Shown: positions 1 through 7,872 of the stretch, piece after piece | Layout of the letters: every line of letters begins with the position of its first letter | Numbering within the stretch: position 1 is the stretch's first letter | From: Blastococcus sp. TF02-8 | Lineage (GTDB): Bacteria > Actinomycetota > Actinomycetes > Mycobacteriales > Geodermatophilaceae | Reading direction: 5' to 3' | DNA: 64,000 bases | Assembly (NCBI RefSeq): GCF_003319175.1 | Contig: NZ_QOHK01000003.1 | Span: forward strand, 1-64,000 | Position numbers and translations under genes: made by a program | The notes under the pieces: model-generated | Seen by the model: only the letters and a program-made list of their open reading frames with translations | Database searches by the model: none | What the model was told of the DNA's origin: nothing

Positions 1-513
1 TACAGCTCGGCGGCCGGGACGTTTGCGGTGAGTGGTGCTGTGCAGGCGGCGTGGATCGCGCAGGGTTGGGAGGCCGGGCCGTTGGGTTATCCGGCTTCCG
101 GGCTGATCTGCGGGTTGCGCGACGGTGCCTGCAGACAGACGTTCGAGGGTGGAACGGTGGTGAGCCGGCCGAGCGGCACCTTCGTGCTCACCGGTGCAGT
201 GGTCGCGGCCTGGACGTCTGCGGGTGGGGAAGCAGGTCCCCTCGGTCTGCCGAGCTCGAAGTTCGTGTGCGGGCTGCGCGATGGTGGGTGCGGTCAGGTC
301 TTCGACGGTGGCCGGATCTACTCATCCGTTGCCGGAGGCACGCGCGCGATGCACGGGCCCATCCACTCAGCGTGGGTGGCCCAGGGGTACGAACTCGGTC
401 CGCTGGGCTATCCGACGTCCGATCCCCACATGGTCTCCGGGGGGACCGCACAGGATTTCCAGGGGGGAACTCTCACGGTGGACGACGCCACCGGTCTGGT
501 CACGCGGAGCTGA
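1..513 (+). CDS. LGFP-repeat surface protein, C-terminal fragment
   Basis: The reading frame is open from the first base, so this is the 3' end of a gene that starts outside the window. The visible 170 residues hold three LGFP repeats (cores LGYPASG, LGLPSSK, LGYPTSD). The first two carry the paired-cysteine CGLRDG-C element. The C-terminal tail (QDFQGG, then TGLVTRS) resembles the end of the 870-residue LGFP protein encoded at 13372-15984 on the other strand, so the two are probably paralogues. LGFP repeats are found in secreted, cell-wall-associated actinobacterial proteins. A strong hairpin follows the stop. The catalytic or N-terminal part cannot be judged from here. Confidence 0.85.
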   Translation, partial: YSSAAGTFAVSGAVQAAWIAQGWEAGPLGYPASGLICGLRDGACRQTFEGGTVVSRPSGTFVLTGAVVAAWTSAGGEAGPLGLPSSKFVCGLRDGGCGQVFDGGRIYSSVAGGTRAMHGPIHSAWVAQGYELGPLGYPTSDPHMVSGGTAQDFQGGTLTVDDATGLVTRS

Positions 514-521
514 GTCCATTC

Positions 522-551
522 GGGGCCCGCCACCGGACGGTGACGGGCCCC
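522..551. terminator. Hairpin between convergent genes
   Basis: GGGGCCCG (522-529) pairs perfectly with CGGGCCCC (544-551). After one mismatch, CACC pairs with GGTG around a GGAC loop. It sits between the stop of the LGFP fragment and the stop of accA3, so it could serve both strands. There is no T tract, as is common in GC-rich actinobacteria. Confidence 0.7.
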
Positions 552-568
552 TCGTACGTCGCCGCGGG

Positions 569-2332
569 CTACTCGGCGTCGGCGATGGTGCAGATGACCG
601 CGCCGCTGGTGACGGCGGCGCCGACCTCGGCCGAGAGGCCGGAGATCGTGCCGGCCTTGTGCGCGGTGATCGGCTGCTCCATCTTCATGGCCTCGAGCAC
701 GACGACCAGGTCGCCGGCCGCGACCGTGGCGCCGTCTTCGACGGCCACCTTGACGATCGTCCCCTGCATCGGCGAGGTGAGGGAGTCACCGGACGCGGCC
801 GAGCCGCCACCGCCGCTCCCGCGCTTGCGCGGCTTGGCGGCCGCACCGGGCGCCGCGCCGCCACCGCCAGCGGCGGCCAGGCCGGCGGGCAGGGACACCT
901 CGAGCCGGCGGCCGCCGACCTCGACGACGACGGTCTGGCGCGGCGCGTCCTCGTCGGCCTCGGCCGGGGCGGCGTCGTAGGGCGGGACCTGGTTGTCCCA
1001 CTCGGTCTCGATCCAGCGCGTGTGCACCGTGAACGGCTCGCTGGTGAAGGCCTCGTCGCGAACGACGGCGCGGTGGAACGGGATGACCGTGGGCATGCCC
1101 TCGACGACCAGCTCGTCCAGCGCGCGGGCGGCCCGCTGGAGGGCCTCCTCGCGGGTGGCGCCGGTGACGATCAGCTTGGCCAGCATCGAGTCGAACGCGC
1201 CGGCCACCTCGCCGCCGGTCTCCACACCGGAGTCCCAGCGCACGCCCGGGCCCTGCGGGATCTCCAGGCGGTTCACCGGGCCGGGGGCCGGCATGAAGTT
1301 GCGGCCGGCGTCCTCGGCGTTGATCCGGAACTCGATGCTGTGCCCGCGCGGGGTCGGGTCCTCGGTGATCTCCAACGGGAGACCCTCGGCGATCCGGAAC
1401 TGCTGGCGGACCAGGTCGATGCCGCTGGTCTCCTCCGAGACGGGGTGCTCCACCTGCAGGCGGGTGTTGACCTCGAGGAAGGAGATCGAGCCGTCGGCGC
1501 CGACGAGGTACTCGACGGTGCCGGCGCCGTAGTAGCCGGCCTCGGCGCAGATCGCCTTCGCCGAGGAGTGGATGCGCTCGCGCTGCTCGTCGGTGAGGAA
1601 CGGCGCCGGGGCCTCCTCGACCAGCTTCTGGTTGCGCCGCTGCAGCGAGCAGTCGCGGGTGCCGACGACGACGACGTTGCCGTGCTGGTCGGCGATGACC
1701 TGTGCTTCGACGTGCCGCGGCTTGTCCAGGAACTTCTCCACGAAGCACTCGCCGCGGCCGAACGCCGAGACGGCCTCGCGGACCGCGGAGTCGAAGAGCT
1801 CGGCGATCTCCTCCTTCTTGCGCACGACCTTGAGGCCGCGGCCGCCGCCACCGAAGGCCGCCTTGATGGCGATCGGGAGGCCGTGCTCCTCGGCGAAGGC
1901 GATGACCTCGTCGGCGCCGCCCACCGGGTCCTTGGTGCCGGGCACCAGCGGGGCGCCGGCCTTGGTGGCGATGTGCCGGGCCTGGACCTTGTCGCCCAGG
2001 GCGATGATCGCCTCGGGGGAGGGGCCGATCCAGGTGATGCCCGCGTCGATGACGGCCTGGGCGAAGTCGGCGTTCTCCGAGAGGAAGCCGTACCCGGGGT
2101 GGATCGCGTCGGCGCCGGACTGCTTGGCGGCGTCGATGATCTTGTCGATGACCAGGTAGGAGTCACCCGGGGTCGTGCCGCCGAGCGCGAAGGCTTCGTC
2201 GGCCACGCGCACGTGCAGCGCGTCGCGGTCGGGCTCTGCGTAGACGGCGACGCTGGTCAGCCCCGCGTCCTTGCACGCGCGGGCCACTCGGACCGCGATT
2301 TCGCCACGGTTGGCGATGAGGACCTTCTGCAC
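569..2332 (-). CDS. accA3: Acyl-CoA (acetyl/propionyl) carboxylase alpha subunit: biotin carboxylase plus BCCP
   Basis: This subunit carboxylates its own biotin with ATP and bicarbonate and passes the carboxyl group to the beta subunit, giving malonyl- or methylmalonyl-CoA for fatty-acid synthesis. The 587 residues begin with the biotin-carboxylase N-domain ([14 protein letters not shown]). An ATP-grasp domain follows (glycine-rich [23 protein letters not shown]). After a Gly/Ala linker at about 480-515 comes a biotinyl domain whose EAMKM motif places the biotinylated lysine near residue 550. Length and domain order match actinobacterial AccA3-type proteins. The start is GTG with a GAGGGAGAG ribosome-binding site. 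It lies 82 bases downstream of maf and is probably the last gene of the accD operon. The partner biotin ligase birA is nearby. Confidence 0.97.
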   Translation of the reverse strand: MQKVLIANRGEIAVRVARACKDAGLTSVAVYAEPDRDALHVRVADEAFALGGTTPGDSYLVIDKIIDAAKQSGADAIHPGYGFLSENADFAQAVIDAGITWIGPSPEAIIALGDKVQARHIATKAGAPLVPGTKDPVGGADEVIAFAEEHGLPIAIKAAFGGGGRGLKVVRKKEEIAELFDSAVREAVSAFGRGECFVEKFLDKPRHVEAQVIADQHGNVVVVGTRDCSLQRRNQKLVEEAPAPFLTDEQRERIHSSAKAICAEAGYYGAGTVEYLVGADGSISFLEVNTRLQVEHPVSEETSGIDLVRQQFRIAEGLPLEITEDPTPRGHSIEFRINAEDAGRNFMPAPGPVNRLEIPQGPGVRWDSGVETGGEVAGAFDSMLAKLIVTGATREEALQRAARALDELVVEGMPTVIPFHRAVVRDEAFTSEPFTVHTRWIETEWDNQVPPYDAAPAEADEDAPRQTVVVEVGGRRLEVSLPAGLAAAGGGGAAPGAAAKPRKRGSGGGGSAASGDSLTSPMQGTIVKVAVEDGATVAAGDLVVVLEAMKMEQPITAHKAGTISGLSAEVGAAVTSGAVICTIADAE

Positions 2333-2414
2333 CGGTGCTCTCCCTCTTCTGTGGGCCGGTCGAACTGTTGTCGGTGCCCGCGCGGGGCGGGGTGGAACGG
2401 GGACGTCGCGGTGG

Positions 2415-3023
2415 TCAGCGGCGCCAGAGATCGGTGATCGTGAGGCCGCGCTTGCCCAGCTGCGTGCGGAGCAGGGTCAGCGAGAGCCCGACGACGGCCG
2501 CCGGGTCGCCCTCCACGCGACGGACGAACGGAGCGCCCAGCCCGTCGAGGGTGAACGCACCGGCCACCGCGAGCGGCTCGCCGGTGGCGAGGTAGGCCTC
2601 GACCTCCGCCGGGGTGGGCTCGGCGAAGTAGACGACGGTGGAGGCCACCGCGATGTCGCGGCTGACCACCGCGCCCTCCCGCACGTCGAACAGCGCCTGC
2701 CCGGTGTGCAGCACACCCGACCGGCCGGCCATCCGGCGCCAGCGGTCCCGCGCCTCGGCAGCGTCGGCCGGCTTGCCCTGCGGCTTGCCACCGAACTCCA
2801 GCAGGGAGTCCGCGCCGATGACCAGGGCGTCGGTCTCCCGCTTGGCCACGTCTGCCGCCTTGGCCGAGGCCAGCAGCGCGACCTGCTCGGCGACCCGGGG
2901 CGCGGAGTAGGCCGACTCGTCGACGCCGCTCACGACGACCTCGGGCGCGAGCCCGGCCTGCCGGAGCAGGGTCAGCCGCGCCGGGGAGGCCGAGGCCAGC
3001 ACCAGCCTGCGGTCGACGGTCAC
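2415..3023 (-). CDS. maf: Maf-family nucleoside-triphosphate pyrophosphatase
   Basis: Maf/YhdE/YceF proteins hydrolyse non-canonical or canonical dNTP/NTPs to monophosphates and have been linked to septum control. The predicted protein is 202 residues. It starts [17 protein letters not shown], matching the family's N-terminal substrate-binding S-x-S-P-R element, and has the conserved [10 protein letters not shown] segment in the middle. I chose the GTG at 3023, which overlaps the accE stop as GTGA and has GGGAGG about 8 bases upstream. Longer starts would overrun accE and lack family similarity. The position after accD-accE is conserved in actinobacteria (Rv3282 in M. tuberculosis). Confidence 0.95.
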   Translation of the reverse strand: MTVDRRLVLASASPARLTLLRQAGLAPEVVVSGVDESAYSAPRVAEQVALLASAKAADVAKRETDALVIGADSLLEFGGKPQGKPADAAEARDRWRRMAGRSGVLHTGQALFDVREGAVVSRDIAVASTVVYFAEPTPAEVEAYLATGEPLAVAGAFTLDGLGAPFVRRVEGDPAAVVGLSLTLLRTQLGKRGLTITDLWRR

Positions 3024-3328
3024 TGGGCGAACCTCCCGGAGGCGCGCCAGCCACCCGGACCGGCCAGCGCCGACCGACGGTGCCCGTCGGCGTAGGACGC
3101 CCACGCACCCACCGGCGTCGGGCGCTTGCGCGACCGGCGCTGCGACAGGGCGGCGACGACCACGGTGAGCGCGGCCAGCTCCTCGGCCGACGGTTCCCCC
3201 TTGACGACACGCAACAAGGGTCGCGCCGAGTGGGCCCCGGAGGGGTCCGCGGAGGCGTGACGGGTGGGCTCAGCGTCCCCGGGGGACGGCTCATGGCCGC
3301 GGTGCGGCCCGGAGGGTCGCGATGTCAC
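3020..3328 (-). CDS. accE: Acyl-CoA carboxylase epsilon subunit
   Basis: This small actinobacteria-specific subunit stabilises the alpha-beta carboxylase complex. The 102-residue product has a low-complexity N-terminus followed by the signature [17 protein letters not shown], then a basic linker and a tryptophan-containing tail, as in AccE5/PccE proteins. Start and stop both use 4-base GTGA overlaps, with accD upstream and maf downstream, so all three are likely translated in a coupled way. The start is GTG because it sits exactly on the accD stop. It is easily missed by length-based gene calling. Confidence 0.92.
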   Translation of the reverse strand: MTSRPSGPHRGHEPSPGDAEPTRHASADPSGAHSARPLLRVVKGEPSAEELAALTVVVAALSQRRSRKRPTPVGAWASYADGHRRSALAGPGGWRASGRFAQ

Positions 3329-4953
3329 AGCGGGATGTTCCCGTGCTTCTTCGGCGGCAGGGTCTGCCGCTTGTTCGCCAGCACCCGCAGCGCCTTGGTC
3401 ACCTGGACGCGCGTGTGCGACGGCGGGATCACCGCGTCGACGTAGCCGCGGTCGGCCGCGATGTAGGGGTTGGCGAGGGTGTCCTCGTACTCGGCGATGA
3501 GCTCCGCGCGACGCGACTCGGGGTCCTCGGCCGCCGCCAGCTCCTTCCGGTACAGGATCCCGACCGCACCCTGGGCGCCGACGACGGCGATCTGCGCGGT
3601 CGGCCAGGCCAGGTTCACGTCGGCGCCGAGGTGCTTGGAGCCCATGACGTCGTAGGCGCCGCCGTAGGCCTTGCGGGTGATCACCGTGACCTTGGGGACG
3701 GTGGCCTCGGCGTAGGCGTAGATGAGCTTCGCGCCGCGCCGGATGATGCCCTCCCACTCCTGCGACGTCCCGGGGAGGAAGCCCGGGACGTCGACGAAGG
3801 TGAGCACCGGGATGTTGAAGGCGTCGCAGGTGCGCACGAAGCGGGCGGCCTTCTCGCTGGCGTCGATGTCGAGCGTGCCGGCGAACTGGGTCGGCTGGTT
3901 GGCGACGACGCCGACCGGGCGCCCCTCGACCCGGCCGAAGCCGATCAGGAGGTTCGGCGCGAACAGCGGCTGCACCTCGAGGAACTCGCCGTCGTCGAGC
4001 ACGTGCTCGATCACGGCGTGCATGTCGTACGGGGTGTTCGCCGAGTCCGGGATGAACGTGTCGAGCTCGAGGTCCTCGTCGGTCAGCGCGTCCGGGAGGA
4101 CGGTCTCGACCGCGCCCACCTCGACGGTGGGCAGCGGGTCGAGGTTGTTGCTCGGCAGGTAGGACAGCAGCGCCTTGACGTAGTCGAGGGCGTCGTGCTC
4201 GTCCTCGGCCAGGTAGTGGGCGACGCCGGACTTGGTGTTGTGCGTGCGCGCGCCGCCGAGCTCCTCGAGCGTGACCTCCTCGCCGGTCACGGTCTTCACG
4301 ACGTCGGGCCCGGTGATGAACATCTGGCTGGTCTTGTCGACCATCACGATGAAGTCGGTGAGTGCGGGGGAGTAGACGTGGCCGCCGGCCGCCGGGCCCA
4401 TGATCAGCGAGATCTGCGGGATGACGCCGGAGGCGTGCACGTTGCGCTGGAAGATCTCGCCGTAGAGGCCGAGGGAGACCACGCCCTCCTGGATGCGGGC
4501 GCCACCCCCCTCGTTGATGCCGATGACCGGGCAGCCGTTCTTGATCGCGAAGTCCTGGACCTTGACGATCTTCTCGCCGTAGACCTCGCCCAGCGCGCCG
4601 CCGAAGACGGTGACGTCCTGGCTGAAGATCGCGACCGGGCGGCCGTCGACCGTGCCGTAACCGGTGACGACGCCGTCACCGAACGGGCGCTTGTCGGCCA
4701 TGCCGAAGTTCGTCGACCGGTGCCGGGCGAACTCGTCGAACTCGGTGAACGAGCCCGGGTCCAGCAGCGCCTCGATCCGCTCGCGGGCGGTCATCTTGCC
4801 CGCGGCGTGCTGCTTCTCCACGGCCCGCTCGGAGCCCGCGTGCTGGGCTTCCTGCACGCGGCGCTCGAAGTCGGCGAGCTTTCCCGCGGTCGTGTGGATG
4901 TCGACGTCGTCGGGGACCTGTTCCCCGGCGCTCTCCAGTTCGGCGGCACTCAC
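3325..4953 (-). CDS. accD5: Acyl-CoA (propionyl-CoA) carboxylase beta subunit (carboxyltransferase)
   Basis: It transfers the carboxyl group from carboxybiotin to propionyl- or acetyl-CoA. The 542-residue protein has the two crotonase-like halves of carboxyltransferases. The N-terminal half includes [10 protein letters not shown] and the [11 protein letters not shown] oxyanion region. The C-terminal half includes [15 protein letters not shown] and the conserved [13 protein letters not shown]. The start is GTG ([10 protein letters not shown]) with a GAGGAG-type site upstream; further upstream translation lacks similarity. It heads accD-accE-maf-accA3 and is divergent from birA across 237 bases, the same arrangement as Rv3279c/Rv3280 in M. 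tuberculosis. Sequence similarity is closest to AccD5/PccB-type subunits. Substrate range is inferred. Confidence 0.96.
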   Translation of the reverse strand: MSAAELESAGEQVPDDVDIHTTAGKLADFERRVQEAQHAGSERAVEKQHAAGKMTARERIEALLDPGSFTEFDEFARHRSTNFGMADKRPFGDGVVTGYGTVDGRPVAIFSQDVTVFGGALGEVYGEKIVKVQDFAIKNGCPVIGINEGGGARIQEGVVSLGLYGEIFQRNVHASGVIPQISLIMGPAAGGHVYSPALTDFIVMVDKTSQMFITGPDVVKTVTGEEVTLEELGGARTHNTKSGVAHYLAEDEHDALDYVKALLSYLPSNNLDPLPTVEVGAVETVLPDALTDEDLELDTFIPDSANTPYDMHAVIEHVLDDGEFLEVQPLFAPNLLIGFGRVEGRPVGVVANQPTQFAGTLDIDASEKAARFVRTCDAFNIPVLTFVDVPGFLPGTSQEWEGIIRRGAKLIYAYAEATVPKVTVITRKAYGGAYDVMGSKHLGADVNLAWPTAQIAVVGAQGAVGILYRKELAAAEDPESRRAELIAEYEDTLANPYIAADRGYVDAVIPPSHTRVQVTKALRVLANKRQTLPPKKHGNIPL

Positions 4954-5178
4954 GCGTCCTCGTTCTCCTCGCTGGCGCTCGTCGGCCGCCGGAGCGGCGC
5001 TGCTCTTGCACGGGGGCGTGACCTCGCAGAACGGGCCACGGGTTCCGTAGCGTAGGCGAGCACCCGACCACCTTCCTGCTGACGTCCTCAGGTCCGCCGT
5101 TCGGGTGGCGACGACGGTCACATCGGGAGGGTCGGGCCCCCGCGTGCGGGGACCGTCCGGCCGCGCCCACGTGCTGGC

Positions 5179-5184
5179 TACGGT
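5179..5184 (+). promoter_or_regulatory. Leaderless -10 box for birA
   Basis: TACGGT ends 6 bases before the birA GTG and there is no Shine-Dalgarno sequence. Transcription would start at or next to the start codon. No convincing -35 is visible. The surrounding 4954-5190 is the divergent accD/birA regulatory region and shows no gene. Confidence 0.5.
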
Positions 5185-5190
5185 CTCCCC

Positions 5191-6036
5191 GTGGCCGACT
5201 CCTCCTCGCGCTGGTCCGACCTCGAGCGCCCGGCGCTCGACTCCGCCGTCCTGCAGTCGGCGCTCCTCCGGAAGAGCGCCCTGTGGCGCTCGCTGGAGGT
5301 GGTCGGCGAGATCGGCTCCACGAATGCCGCGCTCTCCGCGGCCGCCGCCGAGGGCGCCCCGGAGGGCACCGTCCTGGTGGCCGAGCACCAGGTCGCCGGC
5401 CGCGGCCGGCTGGACCGGGTCTGGAGCTCGCCGCCGCGGGCCGGGCTGACCGTGTCCGTGCTGCTGCGGCCCGACGTGCCCGCCTCGCGTCGCGGCTGGC
5501 TGCCGCTGCTGGTCGGGGTCGCCCTCGCCGAGGCGGTCGGCGAGGTGCCGGGCGTGCGGACCTCGCTGAAGTGGCCCAACGACCTGCTCGCCGCGGACGG
5601 CACCAAGCTGGCCGGCATCCTCGCCGAGGCTGTGTCGAACCCCGAGCCCGCCGTCGTCGTCGGGGTCGGCCTGAACGTCTCCACCCGGCCGGACGAGCTG
5701 CCGGAGACCGGGTCGTCGTTGGCCCTGGAGGTCGGCCGCACCGTGGACCGTGGCCCGGTGCTGCTGGAGTACCTGCGGGCGCTCGAGCGGCGCTACGTGC
5801 CGTGGGTGGCGGCCCTCGGCGACCCGGTGCAGAGCGGCCTGGCCCGTGACTACCTGGCCTGGTCCTCCACGGTGGGCGCGCAGGTGACCGTCACGCTGCC
5901 GGACGGCTCGCTGCTGGACGGCACCGCCGAGGCCGTGGACTGGGACGGGCGCCTCGTGGTGCGGACCCCCCGGGGCCCGGTGGAGCTGGCCAGCGGGGAC
6001 GTGCGCCACGTCCGGACACGCGCCTCCGAGGCATGA
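5191..6036 (+). CDS. birA: Biotin--[acetyl-CoA-carboxylase] ligase
   Basis: It activates biotin with ATP and attaches it to the EAMKM lysine of the biotin carboxyl carrier domain encoded nearby. The 281 residues include EIGSTNAAL (about 40-48), the biotinyl-AMP loop [12 protein letters not shown] (about 70-81) in place of the classic GRGRRGRxW, and the SLKWPNDLL substrate-binding segment. The C-terminal BirA domain carries VDWDGRLVV. No N-terminal helix-turn-helix is present, so this is a monofunctional class I ligase and not a repressor. The start is GTG, chosen because a TANNNT box lies 6 bases upstream. The PH-domain gene follows 31 bases later, as in Rv3279c-Rv3278c. Confidence 0.96.
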   Translation: MADSSSRWSDLERPALDSAVLQSALLRKSALWRSLEVVGEIGSTNAALSAAAAEGAPEGTVLVAEHQVAGRGRLDRVWSSPPRAGLTVSVLLRPDVPASRRGWLPLLVGVALAEAVGEVPGVRTSLKWPNDLLAADGTKLAGILAEAVSNPEPAVVVGVGLNVSTRPDELPETGSSLALEVGRTVDRGPVLLEYLRALERRYVPWVAALGDPVQSGLARDYLAWSSTVGAQVTVTLPDGSLLDGTAEAVDWDGRLVVRTPRGPVELASGDVRHVRTRASEA

Positions 6037-6067
6037 CGGAGGGCGGTCGCTCCGTCATCCTGGCGGC

Positions 6068-6649
6068 GTGGCCTACCCCGACAAGCTGCTCGCCGACGAC
6101 GAAGAGGTCGTCCGCCACCTGCACCCGCACTGGCTGACGGTCCTGCGCCCGGTCCTGCTGCTCCTGGTCGCCATCGGCGCTGCCTCCTTCGGCGCTGCCG
6201 TGGTGCCGCCCGGCCCGCAGCAGGGCATGGTCCGGCTCGGGATCGTCGTCCTCGGCGCGCTGCTGCTCCTGGTGTTCGTGCTGGTCCCGCTGCTGCGCTG
6301 GCGGACCACCCACTACGTCGTCACGACCCACCGGCTGCTGTTCCGCGAGGGCATCCTCGCCCGCCGTGGCCGGGACCTGGGGTTGTCCCGCATCACCGAC
6401 GTCTCCTACACGCAGACGCTCTGGGAGCGGATCATCCGGTCGGGCACCCTGACGATCGAGACCGCCGGGGACGGCGGCGCCACCGTGCTGCGGAGGATCC
6501 CCGACAGCGACGGCGTCCAGCAGCTCATCGCGCACATGATCGAGGAGGATGCCGACCGGCGCGCGCAGGAGAGCGCCGGATACCTCCGCGACGACGGGGG
6601 CGACTGGTTCCCGCCGCAGGACGGCTGGCGACCCACCGCCGTCCTCTGA
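6068..6649 (+). CDS. PH-domain-containing membrane protein (YdbS/bPH2 type)
   Basis: The 193-residue protein has a short cytosolic N-terminus (DEEVVRHLHPHW), two hydrophobic segments at about 24-44 and 55-78, and a bacterial PH-like domain at about 80-160. The PH region contains the family-typical TTHRLLFREGIL and ITDVSYTQTLWERI. Bacterial PH domains of this class are small beta-sandwich folds of unclear ligand. The neighbourhood (birA before, purK further on) matches Rv3278c. Function is not established. The start is GTG. Confidence 0.85.
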   Translation: MAYPDKLLADDEEVVRHLHPHWLTVLRPVLLLLVAIGAASFGAAVVPPGPQQGMVRLGIVVLGALLLLVFVLVPLLRWRTTHYVVTTHRLLFREGILARRGRDLGLSRITDVSYTQTLWERIIRSGTLTIETAGDGGATVLRRIPDSDGVQQLIAHMIEEDADRRAQESAGYLRDDGGDWFPPQDGWRPTAVL

Positions 6650-6686
6650 GGCACCGACTGTGACGGGTCCGTCACGGCGCGCCTGG

Positions 6687-6715
6687 GTGAAACTGTCGTA
6701 CCCCCTCCCTAACTT
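6687..6715 (+). promoter_or_regulatory. sbcD promoter, leaderless type
   Basis: A -35-like GTGAAA (6687-6692), a 17-base spacer and a -10 TAACTT (6710-6715) lie just before the ATG at 6724 with an 8-base gap. No Shine-Dalgarno is present. This is the best-formed promoter in the window. Confidence 0.6.
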
Positions 6716-6723
6716 CTGCGCCT

Positions 6724-7872
6724 ATGCGGCTGCTGCACACCTCCGACTGGCACATCGGTCGGACGCTGCACGGCACCGACCTGCTCGCCGAGCAGGAGGA
6801 GGTGCTCGGCGGCCTGGCCGCGGTCGTCCGGGACGAGGGCGTGGACGTGGTCGTGGTGGCCGGTGACGTCTACGACCGGGCCGTGCCGTCGGCCGACGCG
6901 ACGGCGGTCCTCGACCGGGTCATCGGCCGCCTGCTGGCCACCGGTGCGCGCGTGGTGCTCACGCCCGGGAACCACGACTCCGCTCGCCGGCTGGGCACCT
7001 TCTCCGGTCTGCTGAGCGCCGCGGGCCTGCACGTCCGGGCGGCCACTCCGCGGCTCGACGAGCCGGTGCTGCTGGCCGACGAGCACGGCGAGGTCGCCGT
7101 CTACGGCATCCCCTACCTCGAACCCGAGGTGGCCCGGCACGAGCTGGGCGTGCCGGGCGCCCGAGGCCACGAGGCGGTGCTCCGGGAGGCCATGGACCGG
7201 GTGCGCGCCGACCTCTTCCTCCGCCCGGGTGTGCGCTCCGTGGTGCTCGCGCACGCCTTCGTGGGTGGCGGGGTGCCGAGCGAGAGCGAGCGCGACATCT
7301 GCGTCGGCGGCGTCGACCTGGTGCCCGCACCGGTCTTCGACGGGGTGGACTACGTCGCCCTCGGGCACCTGCACCGTCCGCAGACGCTCAGCCCGCGCAT
7401 GCGCTACAGCGGATCCCCGCTGGCCTACTCCTTCGGGGAGGCCGGCCAGCAGAAGCAGGCGTGGCTGGTCGAGCTCGGCGCGCAGGGCCTGGCGGGGGTT
7501 CGCGCGGTCCCGCTACCGACGCCCCGGCCCCTGACCATCCTCACCGGCACGCTGGAGGAGCTGCTGTCCGACCCCGCGCACGCCACCGCCGAGCAGCACT
7601 TCGTCTCCGCCCGGCTGACCGACCCGGCCCGCCCCGCTGACCCGATGCGCCGGTTGCAGGCCCGGTTCCCGTTCTGCGTGCACCTGGACTGGACCGGTGC
7701 GGGCTCCGCCCCGGGGTCCGGGAGCTACCAGGAACGGATGCGCGGTCGGAGCGCCCTCGATGTCGCGGGGGAGTTCGTCAGCCACGTGCGGGGCGTCCCC
7801 GCCACGCCGGCGGAGCGGGAGCTGCTGGCCCGCGCGCTCGGGGCGGCCGACCGCGAGGAGGCGGCCCGATGA
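6724..7872 (+). CDS. sbcD: Exonuclease SbcD, Mre11-type nuclease subunit
   Basis: This is the nuclease subunit of the SbcCD complex, which trims hairpins and blocked DNA ends. The 382-residue protein has all calcineurin-like metallophosphatase motifs in order. They are D-x-H in SDWHIG (D8, H10), GDVYDRA, GNHDS, a His in LAHAF, and GHLH (about 217-220). A C-terminal capping region follows (QARFPFCVHLDW). Its stop overlaps the sbcC ATG (ATGA), so the two subunits are co-translated. The start is an ATG immediately downstream of a well-formed promoter with no leader. Confidence 0.96.
   Translation: MRLLHTSDWHIGRTLHGTDLLAEQEEVLGGLAAVVRDEGVDVVVVAGDVYDRAVPSADATAVLDRVIGRLLATGARVVLTPGNHDSARRLGTFSGLLSAAGLHVRAATPRLDEPVLLADEHGEVAVYGIPYLEPEVARHELGVPGARGHEAVLREAMDRVRADLFLRPGVRSVVLAHAFVGGGVPSESERDICVGGVDLVPAPVFDGVDYVALGHLHRPQTLSPRMRYSGSPLAYSFGEAGQQKQAWLVELGAQGLAGVRAVPLPTPRPLTILTGTLEELLSDPAHATAEQHFVSARLTDPARPADPMRRLQARFPFCVHLDWTGAGSAPGSGSYQERMRGRSALDVAGEFVSHVRGVPATPAERELLARALGAADREEAAR

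Noticed and set aside
194-2437. 747-residue open frame opposite accA3
   Set aside because: It is the mirror of the strongly biased accA3 codons; composition is Gly/Arg/Asp/Leu-rich with no domain, and accA3 is certain.
3322-5055. 577-residue open frame opposite accD
   Set aside because: Antisense shadow of accD5; no motif and no start context.
4954-6009. N-terminal extension of the accD frame through the birA region
   Set aside because: The frame is open back to 6009 but antisense to birA and without similarity; the GTG at 4953 has the ribosome-binding site and the family N-terminus.
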